Assembly: GCF_900156045.1 (NCBI RefSeq)
Contig: NZ_FTMX01000004.1
Location: 186,001-250,000 of the forward strand
DNA length: 64,000 nt
Direction: 5' to 3'
Source: Peribacillus simplex
Lineage (GTDB): Bacteria > Bacillota > Bacilli > Bacillales > DSM-1321
Both the position numbers and the translations under genes were made by a program. Shown piece after piece: positions 17,131 through 26,476 of the stretch (position 1 is its first letter; each line of letters begins with the position of its first letter). The notes under the pieces were generated by a model. The model was not told where the DNA came from, searched no databases, and worked only from the letters and a program-made list of their open reading frames with translations.

Positions 17131-18269
17131 TGACAATGATCCTTAGAATTATACTATTTGTAACGAGTCTTGCTCTTTTAAGTGGCTGCTGGGATACCAA
17201 GGATATTCAAGATATTCAATATATAAGTGCAATGGGAATAGATTATCAGAATGGTCAGTATGTCATTTATGTACAGGTGACGTCTTTTGCCGGTGTGGCT
17301 AAACAAGAAGGCTTGGAACCAAAACCAACACCTGTTTGGGTTGCCAAAGGGCGAGGGAAAACAATGAACGAGGCCATGAATGACATTTATAAAAGGTCAA
17401 ACCAGTATATTTATTGGGCTCATGTTAAATTGATCATTTTCTCTGAAAGCTTACTAAAACATGGATTGGTCAACGTAAACGATCCCATTTTAAGATTTCA
17501 GCAAATCAGGGAAACAACTTGGCTGTATGGAACCGATGATTCCTTGGAAAAGATCCTCTATGTCAATAGTCTATTCGGCTCTTCGGTGCAAACAAGCATT
17601 TTCAATCCGAAGGATATTTATAAATTAAGATCCTTTGTCGAACCCATCAGGATCCAAAGATTTTATACGCAAAATTATGAAACAGGAATGACAATAAAAC
17701 TACCGAAGATATCGTTAAAAAATGAGGTGTGGAAAGCAAAAGGAAAATCACAGAACACCGTAAAACTATCAGGGGCCTATTTTATTGAAAATAATCAACT
17801 AAAGGGAGAGATAGCGAATAAACATCTTGGTGGGATAAGATGGTTGACAAAATCAACGGTAAGGTCCCCAATTGGAATAAAAATCAACAAAAACAACAAT
17901 GTTCAATTATCTCTAATGAGGCCAAAATTCAATATAAAGCCAATCCATGTAAATGATGAAGTCGAATTCGATATTTCAATTGAAGTAGAAGGTGCCGTAA
18001 TGGATATGGAAGAAAACATCTCCTTACCCCGCCTTAAAGAAAAAATACAGAGGGCATTAGAGAAAGAAATTAGGGATACTTACAAATATGCTCTTGAAAA
18101 AAATATAGACATCTATAATTTAGAAGGAGTTATCTACAGAAAGGATTTTAAGAAATGGAAAGAAGTTTCTAAAAAGGATTTTAGCCTTAATGAAGAATCC
18201 ATTCGTAATATTCAGGTGGATATTGCTATTAAAAAAACAGGCGATTATAAATATGAGTACATGAATTGA
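17130..18269 (+). CDS. Ger(x)C family spore germination lipoprotein
   Basis: 379 residues with a lipoprotein signal ending LALLSGC (lipid-modified Cys at about residue 21) followed by WDTKDIQDI. The GerAC family signature continues with AMGIDYQNGQYVIYVQ and GRGKTMNEAM. GerC proteins are anchored on the outer face of the spore inner membrane and stabilise the A-B complex. The gene order here is B-A-C. It follows the A gene by TAATG overlap. Confidence 0.92.
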   Translation: MTMILRIILFVTSLALLSGCWDTKDIQDIQYISAMGIDYQNGQYVIYVQVTSFAGVAKQEGLEPKPTPVWVAKGRGKTMNEAMNDIYKRSNQYIYWAHVKLIIFSESLLKHGLVNVNDPILRFQQIRETTWLYGTDDSLEKILYVNSLFGSSVQTSIFNPKDIYKLRSFVEPIRIQRFYTQNYETGMTIKLPKISLKNEVWKAKGKSQNTVKLSGAYFIENNQLKGEIANKHLGGIRWLTKSTVRSPIGIKINKNNNVQLSLMRPKFNIKPIHVNDEVEFDISIEVEGAVMDMEENISLPRLKEKIQRALEKEIRDTYKYALEKNIDIYNLEGVIYRKDFKKWKEVSKKDFSLNEESIRNIQVDIAIKKTGDYKYEYMN

Positions 18270-18297
18270 TACTTTTAGAAATGGATCGTAGGCTGCC

Positions 18298-18432
18298 ATG
18301 ACAGAATCTTTCTTCAAAGTCGTTACCAATGATTATGATATGGCAGCTACTGTAAATGATATATCCAACAACTACAATGTAAGGATTTATTTTGACCTAC
18401 ATAACGATAGAAGGAACCAGATTTTACTTTAA
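18298..18432 (+). CDS. Unrecognised 44-residue frame
   Basis: ATG 18298 to TAA 18432. The peptide is hydrophilic (MTESFFKVVTNDYDMAA..., ending NQILL) and overlaps the end of the minus-strand LuxR gene by nine bases. The ribosome site is weak. It may be a remnant or chance. Confidence 0.25.
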   Translation: MTESFFKVVTNDYDMAATVNDISNNYNVRIYFDLHNDRRNQILL

Positions 18433-19563
18433 TAGACCTAAACGAAATCCATAGACTACGACTTGGGTACGGTTCTTGGCTTTAAACTTTGTCATTAAAC
18501 TGCTTATATAATCCCTTATAGTATGCTCGCTTAATTGCAATAATTCGGCCATCTTTTTATTGTTAAACCCCTCCGCCAGCAAATTTAAAATCATGGATTC
18601 CCGTTCCGTCAATTGTAGATCTGTATCAATGTATACCTCCTCATCCTTTCTTGATAAATATAAGCCTAACCTTTTTCCGACCTGTTCAAGTAAAGTTAAT
18701 TCATCTTTTGAATAATCGAATTCCTCTCCTAATTGATCAAAGGTCAGCCAGCCGAAAACTTGCTGGTCATGAACAATCGGCACAAATATGACAGATGAAA
18801 GATTAAACAAGGTTATATGTTCCTTTTTAATATAGTGATTGGGGTCCTTTAAGAATACAGGCTTTTTTGAATTGAAAACAAAGGATTGCTTCAAGCTGAG
18901 TTGTCCTCTCATGCTTTGAACCTTAGGAAGCTCCAATCCAATGGTGCCATAAAATTGATTGGACCAAGGAATATAAGCATAAAAAACACACCTTTTATAG
19001 TGGAAGAACTCTTCACATTTTTTTAGGATATGAGCAAAATCCCTAATTCCTGATGAGTTAATTAGTAGCTCATCTAACTGGTCTAATAGCTGCAGCCTTT
19101 TCAGTTCAGCATTTTCTTCGTGGGCTTTTGAAAGTTGTATCGGTTCGACATCCATCCATTTGTTATAGCTATGGATGAGATGAGTGAAAATGGATAATAA
19201 GAACATTAGAATGGAAATGGTATGGGCATGTTTCAGGCTGGCCATTAAGGTAACGATGGACTTTTCAAAGATTAATCGGAATATGCTGAAATGGTTCACA
19301 TTTAAAATGGGTAATTGTGATTGAAGCCAAGTTTCCAGATGCTTATCGTATGTTTCATTTATGTCTTCGATTTTTGGGGCAGATAAAAATAGTAGAAATG
19401 ATTCGAGTAATGTTTGTATCACCTTACGTTCATTTTCTAATATAAGAGGCTCTAGATTCAAATAAATATTGATATTTTCTTCAATTTGTTTGTTATGGCT
19501 TTTGATGAATAATATGAATTGCTGAAACGATATCTCTTCATAAGTATGAGAGGGCTGGGTCAT
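18424..19563 (-). CDS. GAF-domain LuxR-type transcriptional regulator
   Basis: 379 residues. The N-terminal half is alpha-helical and unrecognised. A GAF-like sensor spans about residues 175-310 (FVPIVHDQQVFGWLTFD). A C-terminal LuxR/NarL HTH covers about 318-379, with LTERESMILNLLAEGFNNKKMAELLQLSEHTIRDYISSLMTKFKAKNRTQ-type sequence. It is divergent from two SDR dehydrogenase genes and may regulate them. AAGGAG precedes the ATG. A dyad CCCC-TTATATA-GGGG lies 30-45 bases before the start and could be an autoregulatory site. Confidence 0.85.
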   Translation of the reverse strand: MTQPSHTYEEISFQQFILFIKSHNKQIEENINIYLNLEPLILENERKVIQTLLESFLLFLSAPKIEDINETYDKHLETWLQSQLPILNVNHFSIFRLIFEKSIVTLMASLKHAHTISILMFLLSIFTHLIHSYNKWMDVEPIQLSKAHEENAELKRLQLLDQLDELLINSSGIRDFAHILKKCEEFFHYKRCVFYAYIPWSNQFYGTIGLELPKVQSMRGQLSLKQSFVFNSKKPVFLKDPNHYIKKEHITLFNLSSVIFVPIVHDQQVFGWLTFDQLGEEFDYSKDELTLLEQVGKRLGLYLSRKDEEVYIDTDLQLTERESMILNLLAEGFNNKKMAELLQLSEHTIRDYISSLMTKFKAKNRTQVVVYGFRLGLLK

Positions 19564-19836
19564 ACGGGTCTCTTCTCCTTAAACGAAATACCCCTATATA
19601 AGGGGGATACTAACCCTATTATTATACAGCATATTATAGGATAGTATTTCAAAATGCGAGGAGTAAAATAAAGGCATAGACAGACAATGAAGCTTTTTTA
19701 GCGGCATTCCATTTAATGGGGTGGACAATTGTTAAAGTCAGCTTCATTTACTTGTAAAGGAATACTTGTCTAGTGAGAACCTCTAAGGATGAGGATTTCA
19801 TTAGCAGAAAATAAGTAAAGGAGATCTGGTGAAATC

Positions 19837-20589
19837 ATGAGACTTGAAAACAAAGTGGTAATCATCACTGGCGGGGGTACAGGAATCGGGAAAGAAACAG
19901 CTTTGCTATTTGCTAGGGAGGGAGCAAAAATCGTCATCACTGACATAAACCAACAATCCGGTGATCAAGCTGTGAATGACATTCAGGCCATCGGCGGAGA
20001 GGCACTATTCATTCGTCATGATGTCAGCAATGAAGAAGAGTGGAAAAAGGTTGCAAAGGAAACGATCGATACTTTTGATAAGGTGGATGTTCTGTTCAAC
20101 AACGCGGGTATTTATATCATTAAACCGGTTGCGGAGATTGAACTGGAGGAGTGGAATCGTCTCATGTCGATTAACGTGACCGGCGTATTCTTGGGAATGA
20201 AGCATATTATGCCACTGATGGCGAAACAAAATAAAGGTTCAGTCATAAACGCTTCTTCTATAGCAGGCTTGATTGGCGCCCCTGGTCATGTTTTATACGG
20301 TGCAAGCAAGGGAGCGGTCCGGACAATGACTAAAGATGCTGCTATCGAGTATGCTTCAAAAGGGGTCCGTGTAAACTCGATTCATCCAGGATATATCGAT
20401 ACCGGGATGGCGGACTATGCATCTGAACAAACGGGCAGTTCAAAAGATGAATTGGGTAAAGAATTCCCGTTGGGACATCTGGGCAGCGTCAATAATGTTG
20501 CGAATACAGTGCTTTTCATTGCCTCTGATGAATCTTCCTATACTACGGGTACTGAATTTGTAATAGATGGCGGAGCGACTGCTCGCTAA
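19837..20589 (+). CDS. Short-chain dehydrogenase/reductase 1
   Basis: 250 residues, classical SDR. Cofactor site TGGGTGIG (11-18), an acidic residue after the second strand (VITDIN) favouring NAD, NNAG in strand 4, and a catalytic Ser (INASS) with YGASK. It ends with the TGTEFVIDGG tail common to glucose-1-dehydrogenase and cyclopentanol-dehydrogenase-like SDRs. AAGGAG lies upstream. It forms a tandem pair with the next gene. The substrate is a secondary alcohol or ketone in the family; the specific one is unknown. Confidence 0.9.
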   Translation: MRLENKVVIITGGGTGIGKETALLFAREGAKIVITDINQQSGDQAVNDIQAIGGEALFIRHDVSNEEEWKKVAKETIDTFDKVDVLFNNAGIYIIKPVAEIELEEWNRLMSINVTGVFLGMKHIMPLMAKQNKGSVINASSIAGLIGAPGHVLYGASKGAVRTMTKDAAIEYASKGVRVNSIHPGYIDTGMADYASEQTGSSKDELGKEFPLGHLGSVNNVANTVLFIASDESSYTTGTEFVIDGGATAR

Positions 20590-20640
20590 AATCCCATTCT
20601 AACGGATATTGGAAACTAAAAAACTAAGGAGTGTTTAATT

Positions 20641-21384
20641 ATGAGATTGGAAAATAAAGTGGCAATCGTAACTGGGGGAGCAAGCGGGATTGGAGCAAGT
20701 ACAGCTCAATTATTTGCAGAAGAAGGAGCAAAGGTGGTCATTGCCGATTTTGCTGATCATGGACAAGCTGTGTCAGAAGAGTTAAATGGAAAAGGGTATG
20801 ATACTCTTTTTGTTAAAACGGACGTGACAAATGAAAATGACGTAAAGAATATGATTGAAGAAACGGTTAATAAGTATGGAAAACTGGATATCATGTTCGC
20901 AAACGCTGGGATTGCAAGAGACGGAAACATCCATGAGTTAAGCTATGAACAATGGCAAAAAACAATTGATATTAATTTATCCGGTGTCTTCCTATCCGAT
21001 AAATATGCGATAGAGCAAATGCAAAAACAATCTACAGGCGGCGCCATTGTCAATACAGGCTCCATCCATAGCCATGCAGGGAAACCAGGGGTAACAGCCT
21101 ATTCTGCTGCGAAAGGCGGTGTCAAACTATTAACACAAACGTTAGGTTCGACTTATGCCAAAGATGGAATTCGTGTAAATGCAGTTTGCCCAGGATATAT
21201 TGATACACCACTTATTGCGGAAGCACAAGGTGAGATCAGACAAGGTTTGATCGATTTACATCCAATCGGCCGTTTAGGTAGAGCGGAAGAAGTGGCGAAA
21301 GCCGTTCTCTTCCTTGCAAGTGACGATGCATCATTTGTTACAGGCACAAGCCTTATTGTAGACGGCGGTTATACGGCAGTATAA
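20641..21384 (+). CDS. Short-chain dehydrogenase/reductase 2
   Basis: 247 residues, paralogous to the preceding SDR, with the same MRLENKV start. Cofactor site TGGASGIG, ADF after strand 2, ANAG in strand 4, a catalytic Ser in NTGSIH and YSAAK. The His after the catalytic Ser is unusual and may shape the pocket. It ends with TGTSLIVDGGYTAV. It lies 51 bases after the first gene, with its own SD (AAGGAG), in one transcription unit closed by the terminator at 21451. Confidence 0.9.
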   Translation: MRLENKVAIVTGGASGIGASTAQLFAEEGAKVVIADFADHGQAVSEELNGKGYDTLFVKTDVTNENDVKNMIEETVNKYGKLDIMFANAGIARDGNIHELSYEQWQKTIDINLSGVFLSDKYAIEQMQKQSTGGAIVNTGSIHSHAGKPGVTAYSAAKGGVKLLTQTLGSTYAKDGIRVNAVCPGYIDTPLIAEAQGEIRQGLIDLHPIGRLGRAEEVAKAVLFLASDDASFVTGTSLIVDGGYTAV

Positions 21385-21450
21385 TAAGGGCACGTCTGGT
21401 TCTCTCAAACAGTCAAATTCGTTTGCTGCGATATTAACATGGAATATAGA

Positions 21451-21509
21451 GTCCTCCAGTATGATAGGTGTCCGTATACACCAAACATACTGGAGGGCTC
21501 TTTTTTTTT
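21451..21509 (+). terminator. Terminator of the SDR pair
   Basis: A perfect 11-bp stem CCTCCAGTATG/CATACTGGAGG (21453-21463 with 21486-21496) contains an inner GGTGT/ACACC hairpin and is followed by nine Ts. Confidence 0.93.
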
Positions 21510-21623
21510 GCATATGATGAATAAATCCCCGGAATGCTAAAAACATTTCCTTGGAAGATGAAACGATACAAGCAGTTGCAGGGGAGAGGTGATTCAGTAA
21601 TTTTATGTCTATCGAGGATACTT

Positions 21624-21752
21624 TTAAACTCTTTTTGAGTGTGCGGCAATAAATAAGGCCAAACGGATAATTCGATTACGATCTAGATCGCTTAATAGCT
21701 CACTATAACTTTTATATATGTCCGGGTATCTCCCAGTAGGTATATACACCAT
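21624..21752 (-). CDS. Small unrecognised protein (42 aa)
   Basis: ATG at 21752, seven bases after GGAAGG, to TAA at 21624. The peptide begins MVYIPTGRYPDIY and has a basic-hydrophobic tail (DRNRIIRLALFIAAHS). The ribosome site and sensible composition favour a real small gene, but I do not recognise it. Confidence 0.4.
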   Translation of the reverse strand: MVYIPTGRYPDIYKSYSELLSDLDRNRIIRLALFIAAHSKRV

Positions 21753-21910
21753 TTCATTTCCTTCCTTTTTATATAGATTATATTTAGTTCAATAACAAAA
21801 GTGGAAGTAAATCCAATTAATAGTATTTTTATGTTAAAGTTATAAAGTTGATATTTTATTACATAATTTCCTTAGGAAGGAACGAAATCTGTTGATAAAG
21901 GAAGGGTTAA

Positions 21911-23110
21911 ATGGCGAAAAGAATATTAGGTAGTATATTGCTTTTATTACTAGGCATGGTTAGTTTTTCATTTTTATCTGGCTTAAAAGTTGAAGCGGCA
22001 GATCGAGTGCATACTGTATCCTCTCAAGAAACGGTAGAATCGATTGCAGCGATCTATGATATATCGACAAAGCAATTAATGAATATGAATGGTTTACCGG
22101 ATGGTAAGTTATATATTGGCCAGAAGTTAACCATTCAGACTGCTTATACTCCTTCGAACTATCAGTGGTCAGAGAGAGGGAAACAAATTGGGAATTATGC
22201 GAAATCTTTTACAGGATTTAAAAAAACGGCTGGAGAAGAGACACCTATCAAAGGGTTTGATTCTAGCGGATTGATTCATTGGGTACTCTCCCGACAAAAG
22301 GTGTCAATCGACCGTTTGTCAGTTGAAGGCTATTATAAGCAAGGAATGGATACAAATACGCCTAAGGCTGGAGATATTATATTTTTTCTGGAAAAGGGAA
22401 GTTCAACAGCCGTGACCGCTGGGATCTATCTGGGGGGAAATCAGTTCATTAATTCTGGATACGGAGCAGAGACAGTTCAGGTGAGATCTACCACAGAAAA
22501 ATATTTTGCACAATACCAAGTCGAGTATAAAACGTATACACCAAAAGGAGAGCATGTCGTTCAAAATAATGAAACACTTAAAAGTATCTCGGATAATTAC
22601 GGTGTATCGGTGGATACAATCAAAAAGCGTAACGCATTACCAAATGATAGCTTGATGCAGGGACAGTATCTTCAAATATACAGCAATCCCTTGTATCCAT
22701 TTTATACAAATCAAGAGGCTTCCTATGATAAAGCTTATGATGTCATAAAGTATGCCTATACTCTACGTGGATTTACCTATGTTTTCGGAGAATATGATCC
22801 GATGATTGGAATGGATTGCAGCGGTTTTATCTATTGGGCCATGAAGGAGCAGGGCATTTCCCTTAAACGTGGTTCGGCAGCGGACTACTATTCCTCGCTG
22901 CCTAAACTCAGCGATCCAAAGGCAGGGGACTTAGTATTTTTCAGAGATACAGACTTAAGTCAAGAGATAACCCACGTCGGTATTTATCTAGGGGATGGTC
23001 GCTTTATTCATACAACAAGGAATACTGGAGTTCATATATCTGATCTTACTTCAAGTTATTTTACTCAGAAGTTCGAAAGTTTTGGGCAAGTCCAAGTCAA
23101 TATGGACTAA
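21911..23110 (+). CDS. Secreted double LysM-NlpC/P60 protein with one inactive catalytic domain
   Basis: 399 residues. Signal peptide about 1-30 (cleavage near VEAAD). LysM 1 spans about 34-77, NlpC/P60 domain 1 about 85-205, LysM 2 about 214-257, and NlpC/P60 domain 2 about 272-398. Domain 2 is complete: Cys303 in MDCSGFIYW, His355 in THVGIYLG and His367 in FIHTT. Domain 1 has Ser118 (FDSSGLIHW), Thr169 and Asn181 in those places, so it should be catalytically dead. The active domain is expected to cut gamma-D-Glu-mDAP bonds in peptidoglycan. The gene is monocistronic, ending before the terminator at 23480. Confidence 0.9.
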   Translation: MAKRILGSILLLLLGMVSFSFLSGLKVEAADRVHTVSSQETVESIAAIYDISTKQLMNMNGLPDGKLYIGQKLTIQTAYTPSNYQWSERGKQIGNYAKSFTGFKKTAGEETPIKGFDSSGLIHWVLSRQKVSIDRLSVEGYYKQGMDTNTPKAGDIIFFLEKGSSTAVTAGIYLGGNQFINSGYGAETVQVRSTTEKYFAQYQVEYKTYTPKGEHVVQNNETLKSISDNYGVSVDTIKKRNALPNDSLMQGQYLQIYSNPLYPFYTNQEASYDKAYDVIKYAYTLRGFTYVFGEYDPMIGMDCSGFIYWAMKEQGISLKRGSAADYYSSLPKLSDPKAGDLVFFRDTDLSQEITHVGIYLGDGRFIHTTRNTGVHISDLTSSYFTQKFESFGQVQVNMD

Positions 23111-23479
23111 GATAGCCACGAGAGAGTTAGACTATTTGAATTTTCTAGTCTTATTGAATACGGGATTTGTGTTTGATCTTCTCCTTTAGTTGAAGAAGGA
23201 GGCACCATTAACGAACGTTTATGATGAGAGCGTTTTTAAAAGTTTTCACTTTATGACAGGTTAATTGAAGTAATAATTATCTAGATGAGTTTTGGTTTAT
23301 GTATACTCTCACCATTCTGAGGGGCTCTGTTTTTTTAAACCCGATAAATAATGCTCTACAGGATTCTAACGGGGCAGAATAGCTCAATAAAAATGGGTAT
23401 AAGGGTGTTCAATAGTTTGTGGAGTAAATGAAAATAGAGAATGTTATGGATACTAATGATGTATAAAATATATCAAAAG
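23111..23479. other. Intergenic region after the NlpC/P60 gene
   Basis: No gene is supported. It has a short GAGGGGCTCTG-T7 stretch near 23315-23337, possibly a decayed terminator. Confidence 0.3.
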
Positions 23480-23509
23480 AAAAAACCAGCTTTATTAGAC
23501 TGGTTTTTT
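23480..23509. terminator. Bidirectional terminator
   Basis: The perfect stem AAAAAACCAG/CTGGTTTTTT (23480-23489 with 23500-23509) has its own T- and A-runs. It serves both the + NlpC/P60 gene and the - DinB gene. Confidence 0.88.
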
Positions 23510-23534
23510 CATCTTAATTTAACACTTTGTTAAA

Positions 23535-24005
23535 TTAGTTTTTAAGACTTACATGTTCAATCATACGCTTCATTGCCTGAATTTGCCCCATATGAGTCGC
23601 TTCATGCATTAATGTTAAACCTGCAAGTTCTATAACAGTCTTACAACCGAGGAATGGTGTATCCAAATCTCGATCTAGCTGTTCAGGAGGAATTTGCTTT
23701 AAACGAGTTAATTGATCTTTCAACTGTACAACCAGCTCATCCATAGCAGGTATATTCCCTGTCCAATCAGCTGGTTTTGTTCCATTCCCAAACAATTCTA
23801 TATAATTCGTGGGAAGATGTGTTGTTACATGCGGGAAACCAAACATCGTTTGTTCTGTAATTGTCAAAACGTGACCAGTATGCCAATGAATTGTGTTATT
23901 AAAACCTTCTGGCTGCTTATCGGTTTGTTCCTTAGGAATGGACTCTGCATTCTTGATGAAGTATTCTCTTGTCATCTCAAATTGCTTAAATACAAGTTGA
24001 TTCAT
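23535..24005 (-). CDS. DinB family metal-dependent protein
   Basis: 156 residues from the ATG at 24005, which follows AGAGGAGAG; the frame extends ten codons further but without a site. It is a four-helix bundle of the DinB/YfiT superfamily with the metal-binding histidines in NTIHWHTGHV and HEATHMGQI. Family members include thiol transferases (bacillithiol S-transferases) and hydrolases. The specific reaction is not evident. It stands alone. Confidence 0.88.
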   Translation of the reverse strand: MNQLVFKQFEMTREYFIKNAESIPKEQTDKQPEGFNNTIHWHTGHVLTITEQTMFGFPHVTTHLPTNYIELFGNGTKPADWTGNIPAMDELVVQLKDQLTRLKQIPPEQLDRDLDTPFLGCKTVIELAGLTLMHEATHMGQIQAMKRMIEHVSLKN

Positions 24006-24377
24006 CTTTTTCTCTCCTCTCATTAACAAAATCATCCATATTATACCAGTAAAAAACGGAAAAGAATATGGTTGAAACTTCCTGAAATTAGTTTTATGTC
24101 AACCGGTTCTTTTTCCACAATAGGGAGCGATCAAGAATCGCTTTACTTATAGAACTTATGGGTGAGTTATTTTATGTAAGGCTCAATAAAAATAATAAAT
24201 CCAATTGCACCCTTCCATTTTATAAGCATTCTTACAAAAGTAAAAAGTCCCATAAGGTTTTTTGAAATTAACTGAAAATTCAATATATATACTTTAAATA
24301 CTAATTTATAATTGTTATACAATTGTAAAATTATACAGCTTCATTTTCGGTATAATGGGAATTATTAGAAATTTATT

Positions 24378-24785
24378 ATGGTGTATGAATATTTACCAAT
24401 AGGGAGCTATTCATTTCTTCAAAATTCTAGAATTTTAAAAAATCATCATAAGGACGCTCTAACGTTCCCAGGAAGTTTGATGATTCCTGGAATACAAGGG
24501 AGGCCACCCCTTACCCGAATGTATTCTAAATATGATTTGGTGCAGTATAACGCCAATAGAAAGGCGAAAGATGCAGTGTGTTCCAAACTAAGTAGGCCTA
24601 AAGGATATGAATGTGAGGAATTTCGATTTGCCACTTATGAAGGGGCTGGAACTGGAGATGTAAGATTCTCGGTTTGATACATTCCGAGAGCAGCGAATAA
24701 TACACATGGACGCTGGCTCGGTGCATGGTCTGCATATGATCGGCTTTTGCACAAAGATCAATTTTATATTGGATTTAATGAGTAA
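24378..24785 (+). pseudogene. NucA/NucB-type deoxyribonuclease, interrupted by an in-frame stop
   Basis: A 99-codon frame ends at TGA 24675-24677 right after RFSV. The same frame then continues YIPRAANNTHGRWLGAWSAY to TAA 24783-24785. Together CEEFRFATYEGAGTGDVRFSV-stop-YIPRAANN matches the core of NucA/NucB DNA-entry nucleases (CDEFPFASTYEG...SVRYIP...N). The stop replaces an expected Arg (CGA to TGA). The N-terminal part has no signal peptide and may be a fragment of a longer toxin or exported nuclease. An AT-rich promoter-like stretch lies near 24290-24360. Confidence 0.7.
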
Positions 24786-25289
24786 CTGTCGCTGTGTCGG
24801 TTAGATGAGACTTAAGAGTTTGTACCGAACCACGTATTTCCCTTTTTCTATTGAATCGGCAGCCAGTGAGGGGTTGTTCACGCTCGCTATAGGGTGAAAA
24901 TCCCGAATGTGCCCACCGTATAGTTTTAGCAAAAATCAATGGTACTTCCTCCTGAATAGAATGCTCGATATAAGTACAACCATTGAAATCCTTCAGACTT
25001 ATCAAGACTCAGTTAAAGATTGACAGCTATATAACTTTGGTGAAGAACGCCTGCTTTTTGGCTTAACCACCATACAAGGCTATTAAATCTTTAGCTTGGT
25101 ATTTGTTCGGCCTTTGAACAAATCTACTTTTTTGTAAAGTTCTGGAGAGCTTTTGGAGACAAAGAGTGTTGTCAATCCCTGTGATCTACCCCTTAGATAA
25201 ATGTCGAATGTAGTTATGATAACCTCAAAAGAATCAACTATTAGAAGTAAGTTTGAGGGTAAAGGTATTAAAAGGGAGGCGAATTGTTT
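24786..25289. other. Intergenic stretch without recognisable genes
   Basis: Short frames on both strands (for example 24775-25005 minus) show no ribosome site or known motif. Confidence 0.3.
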
Positions 25290-25412
25290 TTGACTATAAT
25301 AGATATTGACCAATTGCTTTTAGCTACTGAAGAACTTGCTGAAGAGTCAATTCCATTTCATCTCGATGCATTTGATATTGATCAATTATTAGATAAAACG
25401 GATAACTGGTAA
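25290..25412 (+). CDS. Unrecognised 40-residue acidic peptide
   Basis: A TTG start with GGGAGG upstream. The acidic peptide repeats a DIDQLL segment (near residues 5 and 30). It may be the surviving start of a larger lost gene, since decayed transporter sequence follows. Coding status is uncertain. Confidence 0.3.
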   Translation: MTIIDIDQLLLATEELAEESIPFHLDAFDIDQLLDKTDNW

Positions 25413-25447
25413 AGAAAAGCATACCCGAATGAAGTGAACCCAAAAAG

Positions 25448-25921
25448 ATGATCCCGGCAATAGCGTCGGTGGCATTCTATATTAACGCCGGTTATGTACT
25501 GGATAAAGTGAAAGTTCGTCGGGAAAAATGGATAGGGGGCTTTAGTGGCTTAGGTCTAGCATTTTTCGTTTATCTCATGTTTCATGCATAAACGGTAACG
25601 GGAGTTATCATCTATCAAATCATTATACCTATATTTTCCGCAGTCTTATCCACTATTATATTTAGTCTGCCGCTGAAGTATTTACCGGAAGCAATAGGAG
25701 GTACGGCAGTGGGTGTGGTCAATTTAGGGATGCAGGTAGCTGGCTTCATCGCTCCTTTGACGATTGGTTTAGTCATAGACGCTTTCGATGGATCGTTTAA
25801 TGGAGCTGTTTGGTTATTGGTTTCATTCGGAGTCGTTTGTTTTATCGCTTTTATGACCTTGAAATCGGGTAAGGGAAATTTCATGACTGAACATCCACAA
25901 ACAATTCCTGCTGTAAAATAG
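25448..25921 (+). pseudogene. MFS transporter remnant
   Basis: The C-terminal third of an MFS permease. A frame from ATG 25448 (AFYINAGYVLDKVKVRREKW) reaches an in-frame TAA at about 25588, then continues to 25921 with LPEAIGGTAVGVVNLGMQVAGFIAPLTIG, typical of the anion:cation symporter group. The N-terminal two thirds are absent. The terminator at 26007-26047 belonged to this gene. Confidence 0.75.
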
Positions 25922-26006
25922 ATTGAAATCAATGCATACGGATTTATAAAAGTTTGTTCGAAATGGTATATAGATCGTGCAAAAACTCTACCTGGTAGAT
26001 CTTTAA

Positions 26007-26050
26007 AGCCTGATGTTACTGAATTTCAGCTAACAGGGCTTTTTATTTTT
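26007..26050 (+). terminator. Terminator of the MFS pseudogene, hit by MITE copy C
   Basis: AGCCTGATGTTA (26007-26018) pairs imperfectly with TAACAGGGCT (26031-26040), and a T-rich tract follows. The 8-bp duplication TTATTTTT of the element at 26051 is that T-tract. Confidence 0.6.
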
Positions 26051-26269
26051 GGCTGTTTTCGCATACTTTGTTGCTATTTACCAAGTAAAGTGGTGTGGTT
26101 GATTTCCCCTCCAGATGCTCGCTTTCCGCGGGGCGGGCGGTGAGCCTCCTCGGCGTAAACGCCTCTGGGGTCTCACCTGTCCCGCTGCTCCCGCAGGAGT
26201 CTCGCACTTGCGCTCCAATCAACCTTAAATCGTATCGTTTTAAAAACAACAATCTTTACGAAAAGAGCC
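26051..26269 (-). mobile_element. 219-bp MITE-like element, copy C
   Basis: Inverted relative to copies A and B. It is exactly 219 bp with GGCTGTTTTCGCATA at its left edge and the CGAAAAGAGCC end at its right. Perfect 8-bp duplications TTATTTTT lie at 26043-26050 and 26270-26277. The core differs from copies A and B at only a handful of bases. Confidence 0.87.
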
Positions 26270-26476
26270 TTATTTTTTTATACGACTTTAGCAATAATGT
26301 GCTGCAATTAATCTAAATGGTGGAGTGTTAAGACCTATATCCGGAAAAAGGGAAATGCATGTACCAGTATCGTGAGTAAAGTCCGAAGGAAGCACGGAAA
26401 TCTAAGTTTTTATTAATGTATAACTTTGGTAAAATTAGATTTTAAAACTAACCAACATCTTTTGGGGAGGAAGCAA

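Noticed and set aside
24775..25005. 76-codon minus frame
   Set aside because: No ribosome site or motif; part of an intergenic stretch with decayed neighbours.
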